A DNA stretch of 64,000 bases from Pseudomonadota bacterium (GCA_021802545.1 JAJZRS010000014.1:1-64000); one strand, 5' to 3'; numbered from the stretch's first letter, positions 36,563 to 47,903 are shown. Made by a program: numbers and translations. Notes: a model not told the origin generated them from the sequence alone.

Positions 36563-37666
36563 TCAGGAGACTTCGAGCATGCGCGACAAGGCCAGCCTCG
36601 CGAGCTCGGCCTCGTCCTGCGGCACCGTGATGCGGTTGACTACGTGGCCTGCGACGAGGTTTTCCAGCGTCCAGGCAAGATGCTGGGGATCGATCCTGGC
36701 CATGGTCGAGCACATGCACACGGTAGGCGACATGAACTGGACGGTTTTTCCCTGGGAGGCGAATTCGTTCGCCAGCCGCTCCACCAGATTGAGCTCCGTT
36801 CCGACCAGCCAGTGCGTGCCTTCGGGCGCATCATGTATGGTCTTGATGATGGTTTCGGTCGATCCGACGTAATCGGAAAGCCTGCATACATCGAAATTGC
36901 ACTCGGGGTGGGAGATCACGATGCCGTCAGGATGCTGGCTCCTGAAGCGCTCGACATGCTGCGGCTGGAACATCTGATGCACAGAACAATGTCCTTTCCA
37001 GAGGATCATTTTGGCCGCCTTGATGGCCTCGATGCTGTGTCCGCCCATGGGCTGATCGTAATCCCATACCAGCATGTCGTCCAGCGGCACCCCCATCTTG
37101 TGTGCGGACCATCGCCCGAGATGCTGGTCGGGGAAGAACAGCACCTTTTCCCGCCTGGAGAAGGACCAGTCCAGGATTTTTCCTGCATTGCTGGACGTGC
37201 AGACGATGCCGCCGTGCTCGCCGCAGAAAGCCTTAAGATCGGCTGCCGAATTGATGTAGGTCACGGGGGTGACGACTTCATCCGGGTCGAAGACCGTGGA
37301 GAGTTCATGCCATGCGCGTTCGACCTTGGCCAGGTTCGCCATGTCGGCCATGGAGCAGCCGGCCGAAAGATCGGGCAGGATCGAGACCTGCTCGGGTCCG
37401 GTCAGGACGTCGGCCACTTCGGCCATGAAGTGCACGCCGCAGAAAACGATGTATTTCGCTTCCGATTGAGCGGCCAGGCGGGAGAGTTTGAGCGAGTCTC
37501 CGGTCAGGTCGGCATGGCGATAGACGTCTTCCCGCTGGTAATGATGGCCGAGAATGACCGCGTTCTTTCCCAGCTCGGATTTGGCCTCGAGGATGCGCGC
37601 CTGGCATGCGGCGTCGTCCAGGCTGCGGTAAGAATCGAAGGCAATCGCCATGTTCGCTCCATTCAT
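36563..37666 (-). CDS. nadA: Quinolinate synthase A
   Basis: 367 aa. It condenses iminoaspartate with DHAP to quinolinate for NAD synthesis and carries a [4Fe-4S] cluster. Likely cluster cysteines are in VFCGVHFMAEVADV, HPECNFDVCR and TVCMCSTMARI. The opening AVILGHHYQREDVYRHADLTGDS is diagnostic. ATGA overlap with nudB; ATG 37651 (MAIAF) is an alternative. Confidence 0.97.
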   Translation of the reverse strand: MNGANMAIAFDSYRSLDDAACQARILEAKSELGKNAVILGHHYQREDVYRHADLTGDSLKLSRLAAQSEAKYIVFCGVHFMAEVADVLTGPEQVSILPDLSAGCSMADMANLAKVERAWHELSTVFDPDEVVTPVTYINSAADLKAFCGEHGGIVCTSSNAGKILDWSFSRREKVLFFPDQHLGRWSAHKMGVPLDDMLVWDYDQPMGGHSIEAIKAAKMILWKGHCSVHQMFQPQHVERFRSQHPDGIVISHPECNFDVCRLSDYVGSTETIIKTIHDAPEGTHWLVGTELNLVERLANEFASQGKTVQFMSPTVCMCSTMARIDPQHLAWTLENLVAGHVVNRITVPQDEAELARLALSRMLEVS

Positions 37667-38106
37667 TTGTTCAGCATCTCCGGCAATTTCATTATGGCCG
37701 ATGCATTGCTCGAAGAGAAAACCTTGGGTGCTGCATCCCTGTAGGGAAGCCAGACGTAGTTCAAGTGCTCTCTCGGGGAAAGCCGGACGTTAACCCGCTC
37801 ATTTACCGTGAAGCCGAAGACATGCTCGAGGTTGCGGGTGACGCCTGGGGCATAGCGATGCCGCCATTCAGGATAGATCACGTATTCGCTTTCCATCTTC
37901 CAATCGAGGAGTTTACCTTCTTCGAGCCCCGTTTCCTCAAGGAGTTCTCGCATCGCGGCGGCTCCGAGGCTTTCGTCCTGCTCCAGGCTTCCGGTCACGG
38001 ATTGCCAGTAGCCGGGGTGGTCGGCGCGTTCGAGGAGCAGCACGTCGAGGTCGGTGGTGTGCACGACGACGAGAACGGATTCCGGGCGCTTGTAGTGCTC
38101 AGCCAA
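37663..38106 (-). CDS. nudB: Dihydroneopterin triphosphate diphosphatase
   Basis: 147-aa Nudix hydrolase with Nudix box GSLEQDESLGAAAMRELLEETGL. The YKRPESVLVVVHT opening and NLEHVFGF segment match NudB/FolQ, which removes pyrophosphate from dihydroneopterin triphosphate in folate synthesis. Overlaps nadA by 4 nt and the rhodanese gene by 8 nt. Confidence 0.9.
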   Translation of the reverse strand: MAEHYKRPESVLVVVHTTDLDVLLLERADHPGYWQSVTGSLEQDESLGAAAMRELLEETGLEEGKLLDWKMESEYVIYPEWRHRYAPGVTRNLEHVFGFTVNERVNVRLSPREHLNYVWLPYRDAAPKVFSSSNASAIMKLPEMLNK

Positions 38107-38422
38107 GTTGGACCAGCGGGTTGCCGGATGCGATCCAGCCGAGGATCCCGCCCTGAAGATTGGCCAGGTCGCTCCAGCCTTTGGCCGAAAGAAAACCGCA
38201 TGCCTGCCCGGAGCGCCCGCCCGACTGACAGTAGATGACGGTCGATAAGTTGCCGTCCATTTCGCTCATCTTCACGGGAATGAGATGCAGTGGTATGTGG
38301 ATGGCGCCCGGGATGACTCCTCTCGCCACTTCGGCGTCCGTCCTCACATCGATCAGTCTGATCTGGCCGGATTTCTGCAGCTCGACAAGGCCGGCTGCAT
38401 CGACGTTCTTGAAACTCATCAT
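38099..38422 (-). CDS. Single-domain rhodanese-like sulfurtransferase
   Basis: 107 aa from MMSFKNVDAAGLVEL. The active-site loop is YCQSGGRSGQ with the Cys nucleophile, and IRLIDVRTDAEVARGVIPGAIHIPL is the rhodanese signature. Small cytosolic sulfurtransferase (GlpE/YgaP-like). The track ORF begins 16 codons earlier without support. First gene of rhodanese-nudB-nadA. Confidence 0.87.
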   Translation of the reverse strand: MMSFKNVDAAGLVELQKSGQIRLIDVRTDAEVARGVIPGAIHIPLHLIPVKMSEMDGNLSTVIYCQSGGRSGQACGFLSAKGWSDLANLQGGILGWIASGNPLVQLG

Positions 38423-38553
38423 GATGTCTTGAAAATTCGATATGCTAATTACGGTTTGCCGATATGGCAAGCGCCTCTGCGCTAGATAGGGGTGGTTTTC
38501 CGGTTTTCAAGCACTTGTAGGAACTATATCGCAAAAGAATTATCATAGAGGCC

Positions 38554-39990
38554 ATGAAATTGGCCATTACCTTATTCCTCCTGCTTTTTTCCCTTTCCGG
38601 GCATGCCGAAGGGTTGCCGGACATCGCCGACGCTTCACAGGCCGCGGTTTCCCCGGAACAGGAAAAGGAGCTCGGCGAGCAGGTCATGCGAAACATCAGG
38701 AGCGATCCGTCCTACCTGGACGATCCTCAGCTTTCGCAATATCTGGACGGCATCGGGCAGCGGCTCATCATCAACAGTTCCATGCCCGGCATGAAGCTGC
38801 ATTTCTTCATGATGCAGGACAATACGATCAATGCATTCGCGCTTCCCGGCGGCTTCATCGGCGTCAACACGGGGCTGCTCCTGGCTGCTGAAAGCGAGTC
38901 GGAACTGGCGAGCGTGCTTTCCCACGAAATCGGCCATATCACCCAGGGGCATTATGCACGGATGATGACCGAAACGAAGGGAAGCTCGATCGAATCGCTC
39001 GCAGCGCTTGCGCTCGCCATCCTGACCGCTAGAGGCGGGAGCCAGGTGAGCCAGGCTGCGCTTGCCGCGGCTCAGGCCAATTCCATCCAGTCCCAGATCG
39101 ACGTGACCCGGGAGCACGAGGAGGAAGCGGACAGGGTCGGGCTTGCCGTGCTCTCCAGATCCGGGTTCGACCCGCGTGCGATGGCTTCCTTCTTCGAGCG
39201 GCTGCAGAAGGCGACGCGCCTGTACGACAACAACGCGCCGGTTTATCTGCACGACCACCCGCTCACCAGTCAGCGTATCGCCGCAATCGAGAACAGGGTG
39301 CAGAACTACCCGTACAGGCAGGTCCTCGACAGTCCGGATTTCTGGCTGCTCAGGGAAAAACTGGCTGCCGACCAGGGCAATGCGGAGGACGCCTTGTCTT
39401 TTTTCCAGACGTCCTTGAAGCTCGGCAAATACGAGAACGAAGCGGCCTATCGATTCGGCCTTGCCGAAGCGCTGATCCGCCTCGGACAATACAGGCGGGC
39501 GAATCAGGCGCTAGACAAGGTCGAAAAGGCCGTCGGGCAGGATCCCGTCATTGCGATCATGCGCGGCAAGCTGTTGCTCGCGCTGGGTCAAAACAGGGCT
39601 GCGCTCGACTATTACAGGAATGCGCTTTCAAACTACCCGGACTACAGGGCATTGAACTACGATTATGTGGGTGCACTGATCGACAACGGCAGAGCCGGTC
39701 AGGCGCTCGATCTCATCGCCTCCCGCCTGCAGATGGATCCCAAGGATATCCATCTTTTCCAGTTGCGCGCGAGAAGCTATGCGTCGTTGGGCAAGAATCT
39801 CCTGCAGCATCAGGCGCAGGCCGAAGTCTATTATCTTTCGGGCAATCTTCCGGGCGCCATCGAGCAGCTCCAGCTTGCCGACAAATCCGACGACGGCGAC
39901 TTTTACGCACGCTCCATGGTCGAGGCGAGGCTGAGGGAGCTCAAGAAGATGGCAGCAAGCTTGCCCGCCAAGAAGAAGCGCAGATTCTAG
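38554..39990 (+). CDS. bepA: Periplasmic M48 metalloprotease, BepA-like
   Basis: 478 aa. Signal peptide ([16 protein letters not shown]), zinc motif SHEIGHIT, and third ligand Glu in [12 protein letters not shown]; the C-terminal half is a TPR array ([16 protein letters not shown] and on). This matches BepA/YfgC, an outer-membrane protein quality-control protease and chaperone working near LptD and BAM. Its stop shares CTAG with the ubiD stop. Confidence 0.92.
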   Translation: MKLAITLFLLLFSLSGHAEGLPDIADASQAAVSPEQEKELGEQVMRNIRSDPSYLDDPQLSQYLDGIGQRLIINSSMPGMKLHFFMMQDNTINAFALPGGFIGVNTGLLLAAESESELASVLSHEIGHITQGHYARMMTETKGSSIESLAALALAILTARGGSQVSQAALAAAQANSIQSQIDVTREHEEEADRVGLAVLSRSGFDPRAMASFFERLQKATRLYDNNAPVYLHDHPLTSQRIAAIENRVQNYPYRQVLDSPDFWLLREKLAADQGNAEDALSFFQTSLKLGKYENEAAYRFGLAEALIRLGQYRRANQALDKVEKAVGQDPVIAIMRGKLLLALGQNRAALDYYRNALSNYPDYRALNYDYVGALIDNGRAGQALDLIASRLQMDPKDIHLFQLRARSYASLGKNLLQHQAQAEVYYLSGNLPGAIEQLQLADKSDDGDFYARSMVEARLRELKKMAASLPAKKKRRF

Positions 39991-41450
39991 AGCCCGAGGT
40001 CTTTCCAGATCGCATCGATGCGGTCTTTCACTTCCCTGCTCATCGCAATGGGCTTGCCCCACTCCCTGGTCGTTTCCCCCGTCCATTTGTTGGTCGCATC
40101 CATGCCCATCTTGCTCCCGAGCCCCGACACGGGACTCGCGAAATCCAGGTAGTCGATCGGCGTATTCTCCACCAGCAGGGTGTCGCGCGCAGGATCCATC
40201 CTGGTCGTGATCGCCCAGATCACTTCCTTCCAGTCGCGGATGTCGATATCGTCGTCGACGACCACGATAAATTTCGTGTACATGAATTGCCTGAGGTAAG
40301 ACCAGACGCCGAACATCACCCTTTTGGCGTGTCCCGGATACTGCTTTTTGATTGAGACGACCGCCAGCCTGTAGGAGCAGCCTTCGGGCGGGAGATAGAA
40401 GTCTTTGATTTCAGGAAACTGCTTCTGCAGAAGCGGGACGAACACTTCGTTGAGGGCGACCCCCAGGACTGCAGGTTCGTCCGGGGGTTTTCCGGTATAG
40501 GTGCTGTGGTAGATCGGATCCTTGCGCATCGTGATGCGCTCGATCGTGAATACAGGGAATCTGTCCTGCTCGTTGTAATAGCCGGTATGGTCGCCGAAAG
40601 GCCCTTCGACGGCAGTGTCTTCCGGATGGATCACGCCTTCGAGGACGATTTCGGCGCTCGCCGGGACTTCCAGGCTCGAACCCAGGCATTTCACGAGCTC
40701 GGTCTTCGATCCTCTCAAGAGTCCGGCGAACTGGTATTCGCTCAGGCTGTCCGGGACGGGGGTGACCGCGCCCAATATGGTTGCGGGATCTGCGCCGAGT
40801 GCGACCGCGACCGGGAAGGGTTTTCCCGGATTTTCAAGGCTGTGGTCCCTGAAATCCAGGGCTCCTCCCCTGTGGGCGAGCCAGCGCATGATCACCTTGT
40901 TCTTGCCGATCACCTGCTGCCGGTAGATGCCAAGGTTCTGGCGGGGCTTGGCAGGGCCGCGGGTCACCACGAGTCCCCAGGTGATGAGCGGCGCTGCATC
41001 ATCCGGCCAGCAGGTCTGGATGGGCAGTCTTGAAAGATCGACGTCTTCGCCTTCCCAGACGATTTCCTGGCAGGGCGCGTTCTTGACGATTTTTGGGGCC
41101 ATGTTGAGCACCTGCTTGAGGACCGGCCATTTTTCCCAGGCATCCTTCAGTCCCCTGGGCGGCTCAGGCTCCTTGAGGTAGGCGAGCAGCTTGCCTATCT
41201 CGCGCAACGCGCCGATGCTTTCTTCCCCCATGCCGAGCGCAACGCGTTCGGGCGTGCCGAACAGGTTGGCGAGTACCGGGAACGCGGAATCCTTGGGGTG
41301 CTCGAAAAGGATGGCCGGGCCATTCGACCGCAATACCCTGTCGCAGATTTCGGTCATTTCGAGATTCGGGTCGATTTCGAGCGAGATGCGCTTCAATTCG
41401 CCGCGCGCTTCGAGCTGCGCGATGAAGTCCCTGAGGTCCTTGTATTTCAT
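39987..41450 (-). CDS. ubiD: UbiD prFMN-dependent decarboxylase
   Basis: 487 aa. It decarboxylates 3-octaprenyl-4-hydroxybenzoate in ubiquinone synthesis using prenylated [25 protein letters not shown] opens the family; [26 protein letters not shown] and the catalytic Glu region [26 protein letters not shown] are intact. ubiX is not in the window. Downstream of the small membrane protein genes on the same strand. Confidence 0.96.
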   Translation of the reverse strand: MKYKDLRDFIAQLEARGELKRISLEIDPNLEMTEICDRVLRSNGPAILFEHPKDSAFPVLANLFGTPERVALGMGEESIGALREIGKLLAYLKEPEPPRGLKDAWEKWPVLKQVLNMAPKIVKNAPCQEIVWEGEDVDLSRLPIQTCWPDDAAPLITWGLVVTRGPAKPRQNLGIYRQQVIGKNKVIMRWLAHRGGALDFRDHSLENPGKPFPVAVALGADPATILGAVTPVPDSLSEYQFAGLLRGSKTELVKCLGSSLEVPASAEIVLEGVIHPEDTAVEGPFGDHTGYYNEQDRFPVFTIERITMRKDPIYHSTYTGKPPDEPAVLGVALNEVFVPLLQKQFPEIKDFYLPPEGCSYRLAVVSIKKQYPGHAKRVMFGVWSYLRQFMYTKFIVVVDDDIDIRDWKEVIWAITTRMDPARDTLLVENTPIDYLDFASPVSGLGSKMGMDATNKWTGETTREWGKPIAMSREVKDRIDAIWKDLGL

Positions 41451-41460
41451 TTGACTGCCT

Positions 41461-41778
41461 TCAACTGTACATTTCCTTTCCGTCGCTGAAATAGAGCCAG
41501 CCCTTGGTGATGCGGTAAATGACCCAGATCGCGTCGATGCCCAGGATGACCCACCCGATCAGAAGAAAATAGGTGATCGATCCGATGAGCGCCCATAATA
41601 TGCTGTACCAGAATGTCCTGATCTGCCATCTGAAATGCGATTCCAGCCAGGTTCCCCTGACATCGGGGAGCTTGACGTAGTTGATGATGACGGCGATCAG
41701 GTAGGTGATGCCGAAAAAGAAGGAGGCCGCTTGCAGCGCATAGACCGCAGGCGTGATGGTCTGTGCCGAATCACGCAA
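41461..41778 (-). CDS. DUF4870-like small membrane protein
   Basis: 105 aa with about three TM segments ([58 protein letters not shown]). The layout, a membrane pair ending in IYRITKGW, matches DUF4870/TM2-like proteins of unknown function. Its start overlaps the YqjK-like gene by 8 nt. Confidence 0.75.
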   Translation of the reverse strand: MRDSAQTITPAVYALQAASFFFGITYLIAVIINYVKLPDVRGTWLESHFRWQIRTFWYSILWALIGSITYFLLIGWVILGIDAIWVIYRITKGWLYFSDGKEMYS

Positions 41779-42046
41779 GGAGTTTTTCCCGTGCGTTCTT
41801 ATACACGCCCCACAGGAACCAGCCGCGCTTCAGCCATTTGAATGCCCTTGCAGGTTTCCATAGCGCGAACGCGAATGCGGCAAGCGCAGGGATCAAGGGA
41901 TGCGCGCCAAGATAGCGGCCGAGCGCGATGCCTTTGTCGGCTTTGGCAAGCGGCGCCTTCAGGATCTGCGCGCCAGCCGCAAGATCGAGACGCTGCCTCG
42001 CGATTTTGGCCACAAGCGCCTTTTTTCTGCGTTCGAGCGGGCTCAT
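41771..42046 (-). CDS. YqjK-like protein
   Basis: 91 aa from MSPLERRKKALVAKIARQRLDLA; the longer track ORF is out of family upstream. YqjK-like proteins begin with this basic helix and end with a weak membrane segment (HPLIPALAAFAFALWKP). It overlaps the YqjE-like gene by ATGA, reproducing the yqjD-yqjE-yqjK order of E. coli. Function unknown. Confidence 0.8.
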   Translation of the reverse strand: MSPLERRKKALVAKIARQRLDLAAGAQILKAPLAKADKGIALGRYLGAHPLIPALAAFAFALWKPARAFKWLKRGWFLWGVYKNAREKLLA

Positions 42047-42411
42047 TCCAGTTCGCTCAGGTCTTTGGAGAATTCGGCGAGGCTCTGGGAAAAGAGCCTG
42101 GACCGGGATTTTGCTTTTTTCAGGAAGAGGGCGCCGGAATAGAGGCCGATGATCGAGAAGAAGGCGGCGAGGAGGGAAAGGGCGAGCAGCTTGTCGTTTT
42201 CCCAGAAAGCCACCACGATCAGGATGGCGACGAGGACGACGGCCACCCCCAGGAAGAACAGGGAAAGAATGGCGCAAAGCGCAAGCTTCGCAAACCGCTC
42301 GACTTCTTCCTCGACCTCCAGAGACAAGAGCTCGGCACGGGTTCTTGCTATGCCGATCAGGCTCGCCAGAAGTTGCTTCAGCGAATGGAACAGCCCTTGC
42401 CCTTCACCCAT
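42043..42411 (-). CDS. YqjE-like phage-holin-family membrane protein
   Basis: 122 aa. An amphipathic N-terminus (SLKQLLASLIGIARTRAELLSLEVEEEVERF) and two TM helices (LALCAILSLFFLGVAVVLVAILIVVAF; ALSLLAAFFSIIGLYSGALFL) match the YqjE/phage holin superfamily (Phage_holin_3_6). Despite the name it is a chromosomal stress-associated membrane protein. Six nt after the YqjD-like gene. Confidence 0.85.
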   Translation of the reverse strand: MGEGQGLFHSLKQLLASLIGIARTRAELLSLEVEEEVERFAKLALCAILSLFFLGVAVVLVAILIVVAFWENDKLLALSLLAAFFSIIGLYSGALFLKKAKSRSRLFSQSLAEFSKDLSELE

Positions 42412-42417
42412 GAAGCT

Positions 42418-42723
42418 TCAACGGCGGCCGATCAGCATGCCGATGACGAGACCGACGCCTGCGGCGATGCCGACGGATTTCCATGGATTTTCCTGGACAT
42501 AATTGTCTGCGACCTCGGCCGCTTCCTTGCCCTTGCCGACCAGAATGTTCTCGGCATCTTTCAGCTTTGCCTTGGCGTCAACGATTTTCTTCTCGAGCTT
42601 TACGCGGCTGGCCGCGAATTTCTCGCCCGCTTCGTTCGCGGTTGCATGGAGAAGTTCTTCTGCATCGGCAATGACGACCTTGAAATCGGCGATCAGCTTG
42701 TCTTTTGATTCGATTGTGCTCAT
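42418..42723 (-). CDS. YqjD/ElaB/DUF883 ribosome-associated membrane protein
   Basis: 101 aa. Long Lys/Glu-rich helix (ELLHATANEAGEKFAASRVKLEKKIVDAKAKL) and a C-terminal TM (GIAAGVGLVIGMLIGRR), the DUF883 hallmark. In E. coli, YqjD and ElaB bind stationary-phase ribosomes at the membrane. First gene of the yqjD-E-K-DUF4870 cluster, with its own promoter-like site. Confidence 0.88.
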   Translation of the reverse strand: MSTIESKDKLIADFKVVIADAEELLHATANEAGEKFAASRVKLEKKIVDAKAKLKDAENILVGKGKEAAEVADNYVQENPWKSVGIAAGVGLVIGMLIGRR

Positions 42724-42758
42724 GAGAACCCCTTTATGTAACTGGTTGTCTTGCTTTC

Positions 42759-42764
42759 ATTATA
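42759..42764 (-). promoter_or_regulatory. -10 box for the yqjD-like cluster
   Basis: TATAAT on the minus strand, 36 bases upstream of the YqjD-like ATG. The -35 region reads TGGCAA and is weak. SD AAGGGG follows before ATG. Confidence 0.45.
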
Positions 42765-42793
42765 GGCACGAAGATGGGGGTTTGCCAGCCCAT

Positions 42794-43717
42794 TCAGCCT
42801 GTCAGCGGTTTGGGAATGGGGAATGAAACATTCTCGATCATGCCTTGCTGTTCCGAGACCTCTTCCGCGCCAAGCGCCTTCAGTTTTTCGATCACTTCCC
42901 TGACCAGCGCTTCGGGAGCCGATGCGCCTGCGGTGACGCCCACCGTGTTCTTTCCGAGGAGCCAGGATTCCTGCAGTTCGCCGGCATTGTCGATCATGTG
43001 CGATTCGACATTCCTGGATTGGGCGACTTCCCTCAGCCTGTTGGAATTGGAGCTGTTGGGGGAACCGACAACGATGACCAGATCGCATTTTTCCGAAAGC
43101 GCCTTGACCGCATCCTGGCGATTCTGCGTGGCATAGCAGATGTCGTCCTTTTTCGGGCCGACGATATTGGGAAAGCGGGCCTTGAGGGCTGCGACGGTTT
43201 TCGATGCGTCGTCCATCGAAAGGGTGGTCTGGGTCACGAAGGCGAGACGCTCTGGATCATTCACACGGAGACCCGGCACGTCTTCGGGGCCCTCGACGAG
43301 ATACATGCCGCCCACCGACTGGCCCATGGTGCCTTCGACTTCCGGATGTCCGGCATGGCCGATCATGATCACTTCGCGGCCGCTCTCCCGCATCCGGGTC
43401 ACCTCGACATGGACTTTCGTGACGAGCGGGCAGGTGGCGTCGAAAAGCCTGAATCCGGCCTCCTCAGCCTGCCTGCGCACGGAAAGCGGCACGCCGTGCG
43501 CGCTGAATACCAGGGTCGCGCCCTGCGGGACGTCGGCAAGATCCTCGACGAATACCGCCCCCTTCTTCTTGAGATCGTCGACCACGAACTTGTTGTGGAC
43601 GACCTCGTGGCGCACGTAGATGGGCGCGCCGAAACTGGCGAGCGCCCGTTCTACAATCTCGATGGCGCGGTCGACGCCGGCGCAGAAGCCCCTCGGGTTG
43701 GCGAGCAGCACTTTCAT
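42794..43717 (-). CDS. ispH: 4-hydroxy-3-methylbut-2-enyl diphosphate reductase
   Basis: 307 aa from [26 protein letters not shown]. Last MEP-pathway step, forming IPP and DMAPP with a [4Fe-4S] cluster held by Cys in [14 protein letters not shown] and [14 protein letters not shown] and HEVVHN active-site histidines are present. Overlaps lspA by ATGA; the fkpB gene usually lying between lspA and ispH is absent. Confidence 0.97.
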   Translation of the reverse strand: MKVLLANPRGFCAGVDRAIEIVERALASFGAPIYVRHEVVHNKFVVDDLKKKGAVFVEDLADVPQGATLVFSAHGVPLSVRRQAEEAGFRLFDATCPLVTKVHVEVTRMRESGREVIMIGHAGHPEVEGTMGQSVGGMYLVEGPEDVPGLRVNDPERLAFVTQTTLSMDDASKTVAALKARFPNIVGPKKDDICYATQNRQDAVKALSEKCDLVIVVGSPNSSNSNRLREVAQSRNVESHMIDNAGELQESWLLGKNTVGVTAGASAPEALVREVIEKLKALGAEEVSEQQGMIENVSFPIPKPLTG

Positions 43718-44181
43718 GATTTTCCCTTCTTCATGCTGTCCAGGATCAGAAGGGCCGCGCCCAGCGTGATGGCCGAGTCGGCCAGGTTGAAGGCGGGAAA
43801 ATGATGGTTCGCGAGATGGAAATCCAGGAAATCGACGACATGGCCGATCCTGATCCTGTCGACGAGGTTCCCCAGTGCGCCGCCCAGGACCATGCTCAGG
43901 GCAAAGCTGAACAGCATCTCTTTCCTGTGTTTTCTGAGCAGGTGGAGGATGAAAAGGGATGCGGCGAGCGCAATGGCGATGAAGAAGCCGCGCTGCCATC
44001 CGCTCGCGTCGTTCAGCATGCTGAACGCAGCGCCCTTGTTGTAGAGCAGGACGAGGCTGAAGACGGGCGCGACAACGATTTCACCCTTGTCGGCCAGCAA
44101 TGACACGATTTCGAATTTGCTCGCCTGGTCGATGATGACGATCAGGATGCTCAGGAGGAGCCAGCGCGTCCAATCAGGCAT
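43714..44181 (-). CDS. lspA: Lipoprotein signal peptidase (SPase II)
   Basis: 155 aa from [22 protein letters not shown]. Four TM helices; the catalytic aspartates are in [22 protein letters not shown] and [11 protein letters not shown]. It removes signal peptides from diacylated prolipoproteins, of which the window holds several. Overlaps ileS by 8 nt. Confidence 0.96.
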   Translation of the reverse strand: MPDWTRWLLLSILIVIIDQASKFEIVSLLADKGEIVVAPVFSLVLLYNKGAAFSMLNDASGWQRGFFIAIALAASLFILHLLRKHRKEMLFSFALSMVLGGALGNLVDRIRIGHVVDFLDFHLANHHFPAFNLADSAITLGAALLILDSMKKGKS

Positions 44182-46936
44182 GGTGCCGCTCCTCTCCTTT
44201 GCCGTAGAGATTCTGAGTGCAGCGGCCGCAGATCGACGGGTGATCCGGGTCGATTCCGACATCCTCGCGGTAATGCCAGCAGCGTTCGCATTTGGCGTGC
44301 GTGCTGGCTTTCACTGTCACGTATTCATCCTCGGTCTTTTTCAGAACCGCTTTCGAGGTCACCAGAACGAAGCGCAAATCGTCTCCGAGCGAAAACAGCA
44401 GATCGTATTTCTCGCCGCTTGCCCCGATTTCGATTTCGGCGGCAAGGGACGAGCCGATGAGTCCGGATTGCCTCGTCTCTTCCAGGTGTTTCTGCGCCTC
44501 CGACCGGTATTCGCGAAGCTTCGCCCATTTCGAAAGGAGGGCGTCTGCATCTTCGAATATGGGAAATTCGTGCCATGTCTGATAAAAGACGCTTTGCTCG
44601 GCATTCGACGTGAAATGCTCCCAGGCTTCTTCGGCGGTGAAGGAGAGGATCGGGGCGAGGAGCTTCACGAGGCTCTGCAGAAGATGGTGAAGCGCGCTCT
44701 GCGCCGAGCGGCGCGCGGCCGATTGCTCGCCGGACGTGTACAGCCTGTCCTTCAGAATGTCTAGATAGAAGCCGCCCAGATCTTCAGAGCAGAAATGATG
44801 CAGGCGCTGGGCGACGACGTGGAACTCGTATTGGGCGTAATGGCCGTCCAGTTCCTTTTGCAGGCTCGCTGCAAGCGCCACGGCATAGCGGTCTATTTCA
44901 AGCCAGTGCGAAGGCGGCAGGCCGTCTTTTTCCATGTCGAAATCGGCGAGGTTGGCGAGCAGGAAGCGGATCGTGTTTCTGATCCTCCTGTAGCTTTCCG
45001 TGACCCGCTTCAATATTTCGTCGGAGATCGACAACTCGCCCGAGTAATCGGTCGATGCGACCCAGAGCCTCAGTATATCGGCGCCCAGTGTATCCATCAC
45101 CTTCTGGGGGCTGACGACGTTGCCCTTCGATTTGCTCATCTTGTGGCCCTGGGCGTCGACGACGAAACCATGGGTGAGGAGCGCTGCGTAGGGCGCCTGG
45201 GAATCGATCGCGCAACCCGAAAGGAGCGAAGACTGGAACCATCCCCTGTGCTGATCCGACCCTTCGAGATAGAGGTCGGCGGGGTAGGCGAGGGCTTCCC
45301 TTTTTCTCAGCACGGAAAAATGCGTGGTGCCCGAGTCGAACCAGACGTCCAGCGTGTCGCTCAGTTTCTCGTATGCAGGATCGATCCCGAGATCCATGGG
45401 ATTCAGGGAGAACCAGGCCTCGATCCCCGATTGCTCGATTTTTTTCGCGACTTGCTCGAGGATCGCAGGCGTATCGGGATGAAGTTCGCCTGTTTCCTTG
45501 TGGACGAAGAAGGGAATGGGCACGCCCCAGTTCCGCTGCCTGGAAATGCACCAGTCCGGCCGTTTGGCGATCATGCCTTCCAGCCTCGCCCTTCCCCAAG
45601 AGGGGAAGAATTCCGTTTTTTCGACTGCTCTTTCAGCGATCTCCCTGAGGTTCTTCGAATCCATGCCGATGAACCATTGGGCGGTGGCGCGGAAAATGAT
45701 CGGGCTTTTGTGCCGCCAGCAATGGGGATAGCTGTGCCGGATCTGCTCGGCTTTCAGCAGATGGCCGCTTTTCTCGAGGAGTTCGATGACGGCCGGATTC
45801 GCCTTCCATACGGAGAGCCCGCCGAAAAGCGGCACGCTCGTGAAGAATTTTCCGTCTCCCCCGACCGGATTGTCGACCTTCAGCCTGTAGGTCAGGCCGA
45901 CGAGATAGTCGTCGAGGCCGTGCGCAGGTGCGGTGTGGACGGCGCCCGTTCCGGCGTCCAGCGTGACATGCTCGCCGAGAATGACAGGCACCTGCCTGTC
46001 GTAGAAGGGATGCTTCAGCAATACATGCTCGAGGCGGCTTCCCGAAGCGCCTCCCGAGATGATTGCCTGATCGATCCCGTAGCGCTTCAAGGCGTCCTCG
46101 CGCAGCTCATCGGCGAGCACCAGATATTCGCGGCCTGTGTCGATGACGTCGTAATGGAAATGGGGATTCAGGCAGACCGCTTCGTTTGCGGGCAGCGTCC
46201 ATGGGGTCGTGGTCCAGATCACGAAGTGCACGGGTTTGTCGCGATCGAAGGCATGGGCGCCTTCGATCCTGCCCCAGAAACCTGCCCTGTCGATGACCTC
46301 GAATTTCACGTCGATCGCAGGAGAAGTCTTGTCCTCGTACTCGACTTCGGCTTCAGCCAGGGCGGAGCCGCAATCGGTGCACCAGTTGACGGGCTTCTGC
46401 CCCCTGTAGACATGCCCGTTTTCGAGTATTTTGCCGAGCGCCCTCACGATGTCTGCTTCTGTTGCGAAATTCATGGTGAGATAGGGATTGTCCCAGTCGC
46501 CCAGGACGCCGAGACGGATGAAGTCGCGCTTCTGGTTCTCGACCTGGGTTGCCGCGTAATCCCTGCACAGCCGTCTGAATTCTTCGGGAGAGACCTCTTT
46601 GTCGCCGAGCTGCTTCTCCACCATCAGTTCGATGGGCAGGCCGTGGCAATCCCATCCCGGCACGTAGGGGGCGTCAAATCCCGAGAGTGTCTTGGACTTG
46701 ACGATGATGTCCTTCAGGATCTTGTTGACTGCATGACCGATGTGGATGTCGCCGTTGGCATAGGGCGGGCCGTCGTGGAGGACGAATTTCTTCCTGCCTG
46801 ACGAAGCTGCCCTGATTTTTTCATAGCGATTCTGTTTGCGCCATGCATCGAGCATGCCCGGCTCGCGCTTCGCGAGATCGCCGCGCATCGGAAAAAGCGT
46901 GTCGGGGAGATTCAGTGTCTTCTTGTAGTCTGTCAT
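44174..46936 (-). CDS. ileS: Isoleucyl-tRNA synthetase
   Basis: 920 aa from [17 protein letters not shown]. Class I signatures [13 protein letters not shown] (HIGH) and [10 protein letters not shown] (KMSKS) are intact; the CP1 editing domain is present ([14 protein letters not shown]) and the C-terminal zinc knuckles are CERCWHY and CGRC. ATG lies one base after the ribF stop. Part of ribF-ileS-lspA-ispH. Confidence 0.98.
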   Translation of the reverse strand: MTDYKKTLNLPDTLFPMRGDLAKREPGMLDAWRKQNRYEKIRAASSGRKKFVLHDGPPYANGDIHIGHAVNKILKDIIVKSKTLSGFDAPYVPGWDCHGLPIELMVEKQLGDKEVSPEEFRRLCRDYAATQVENQKRDFIRLGVLGDWDNPYLTMNFATEADIVRALGKILENGHVYRGQKPVNWCTDCGSALAEAEVEYEDKTSPAIDVKFEVIDRAGFWGRIEGAHAFDRDKPVHFVIWTTTPWTLPANEAVCLNPHFHYDVIDTGREYLVLADELREDALKRYGIDQAIISGGASGSRLEHVLLKHPFYDRQVPVILGEHVTLDAGTGAVHTAPAHGLDDYLVGLTYRLKVDNPVGGDGKFFTSVPLFGGLSVWKANPAVIELLEKSGHLLKAEQIRHSYPHCWRHKSPIIFRATAQWFIGMDSKNLREIAERAVEKTEFFPSWGRARLEGMIAKRPDWCISRQRNWGVPIPFFVHKETGELHPDTPAILEQVAKKIEQSGIEAWFSLNPMDLGIDPAYEKLSDTLDVWFDSGTTHFSVLRKREALAYPADLYLEGSDQHRGWFQSSLLSGCAIDSQAPYAALLTHGFVVDAQGHKMSKSKGNVVSPQKVMDTLGADILRLWVASTDYSGELSISDEILKRVTESYRRIRNTIRFLLANLADFDMEKDGLPPSHWLEIDRYAVALAASLQKELDGHYAQYEFHVVAQRLHHFCSEDLGGFYLDILKDRLYTSGEQSAARRSAQSALHHLLQSLVKLLAPILSFTAEEAWEHFTSNAEQSVFYQTWHEFPIFEDADALLSKWAKLREYRSEAQKHLEETRQSGLIGSSLAAEIEIGASGEKYDLLFSLGDDLRFVLVTSKAVLKKTEDEYVTVKASTHAKCERCWHYREDVGIDPDHPSICGRCTQNLYGKGEERHHA

Positions 46937-46937
46937 A

Positions 46938-47858
46938 TCATTTTTCAAAATATCGCCTGGCATCGAGAACGTCCTGCCCGATCCTTGCCTTCAACGTTTC
47001 GAGGTCGGGAAATTTCTCTTCCTCGCGCAATTTGAACAGAAAATCGACCTGTACGCGAGTGCCATAGATATTCCCTGCGAAATCGAAAAGATGCACCTCG
47101 AGCACCGGCTTTCCTTCGCGCACGACGGTGGGGCGGACGCCCAGGCTCGCCACGCCCCTGACCGGCGCATCATGGATGCCGCGAACTTCGACCACGTGGA
47201 TGCCGGAAAGGGGAGGCTTGTTGTGCTTGAGCCTGATGTTCGCGGTCGGAAAGCCGAGCGTATGGCCGAGCTTGTTGCCGTGGATGACGCGTCCGACGAT
47301 GCTGTAGTTTCGCCCCAGGAAGCGTTTCGCCAATTCGAAGTTTCCCGACCCTACAGCCTCCCTGACGAGGGTGCTGGAAATCCTCTGGTTTTCCGCCTTC
47401 ACGCTGTGCATCGCCTCGACTTCGAATCCCAGTTTTTTCCCGGCTGCCAGTATCGAAGCGAAATTGCCGGTTCGATTCGCGCCGTAGCGGAAATCGTCGC
47501 CGATCAGCACCCATTTCGCATTCAGGTGCGAATGGATCTTGGTTTCGAATTCGGAGGCTTTCATTTCGGCGAAATGCGCATTAAATCTGCAAATATGCAC
47601 GCGTTTTATGCCGAGTTTCGCGAAGATGGACAGCTTTTCGCGTATGTCCGTCAGCCTGGCGGGCGCATGTTCCGGATCGAAGAATTCGCGCGGATGCGGT
47701 TCGAAAGTCATGACGCAGGGTGGGATCCCGAGGCGCCCCGCCTGCTCGACAAGCCGCCCGAGTACGGCCTGATGGCCGATGTGGACGCCGTCGAAATTGC
47801 CTATCGTGAGCGCGACGGGTGGTCCGGATTGTTCGGGGATTCCTCGGAAAACCAGCAT
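46938..47858 (-). CDS. ribF: Bifunctional riboflavin kinase/FAD synthetase
   Basis: 306 aa. The N-terminal FMN adenylyltransferase domain has [18 protein letters not shown] and SSTLVREAV; the C-terminal flavokinase domain has [18 protein letters not shown] (PTAN motif). Makes FMN then FAD from riboflavin. First of ribF-ileS-lspA-ispH. Start ATG 47858 precedes the usual ribF N-terminus. Confidence 0.97.
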   Translation of the reverse strand: MLVFRGIPEQSGPPVALTIGNFDGVHIGHQAVLGRLVEQAGRLGIPPCVMTFEPHPREFFDPEHAPARLTDIREKLSIFAKLGIKRVHICRFNAHFAEMKASEFETKIHSHLNAKWVLIGDDFRYGANRTGNFASILAAGKKLGFEVEAMHSVKAENQRISSTLVREAVGSGNFELAKRFLGRNYSIVGRVIHGNKLGHTLGFPTANIRLKHNKPPLSGIHVVEVRGIHDAPVRGVASLGVRPTVVREGKPVLEVHLFDFAGNIYGTRVQVDFLFKLREEEKFPDLETLKARIGQDVLDARRYFEK

Positions 47859-47903
47859 GACTTCAAGATGAAATGAATGATTTTACTGCTTGTTCCCGCG
47901 AAT

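Noticed and set aside
36542-37744. 400-aa plus-strand ORF
   Set aside because: Antisense to nadA, whose motifs and operon overlaps are clear.
42043-42411. Phage holin annotation as prophage remnant
   Set aside because: The protein is the YqjE stress-membrane type in a yqjD-E-K cluster; no other phage genes nearby.
44795-46801. 668-aa plus-strand ORF
   Set aside because: Antisense shadow of ileS, which has complete HIGH and KMSKS motifs; long shadows arise from GC-rich codon bias.
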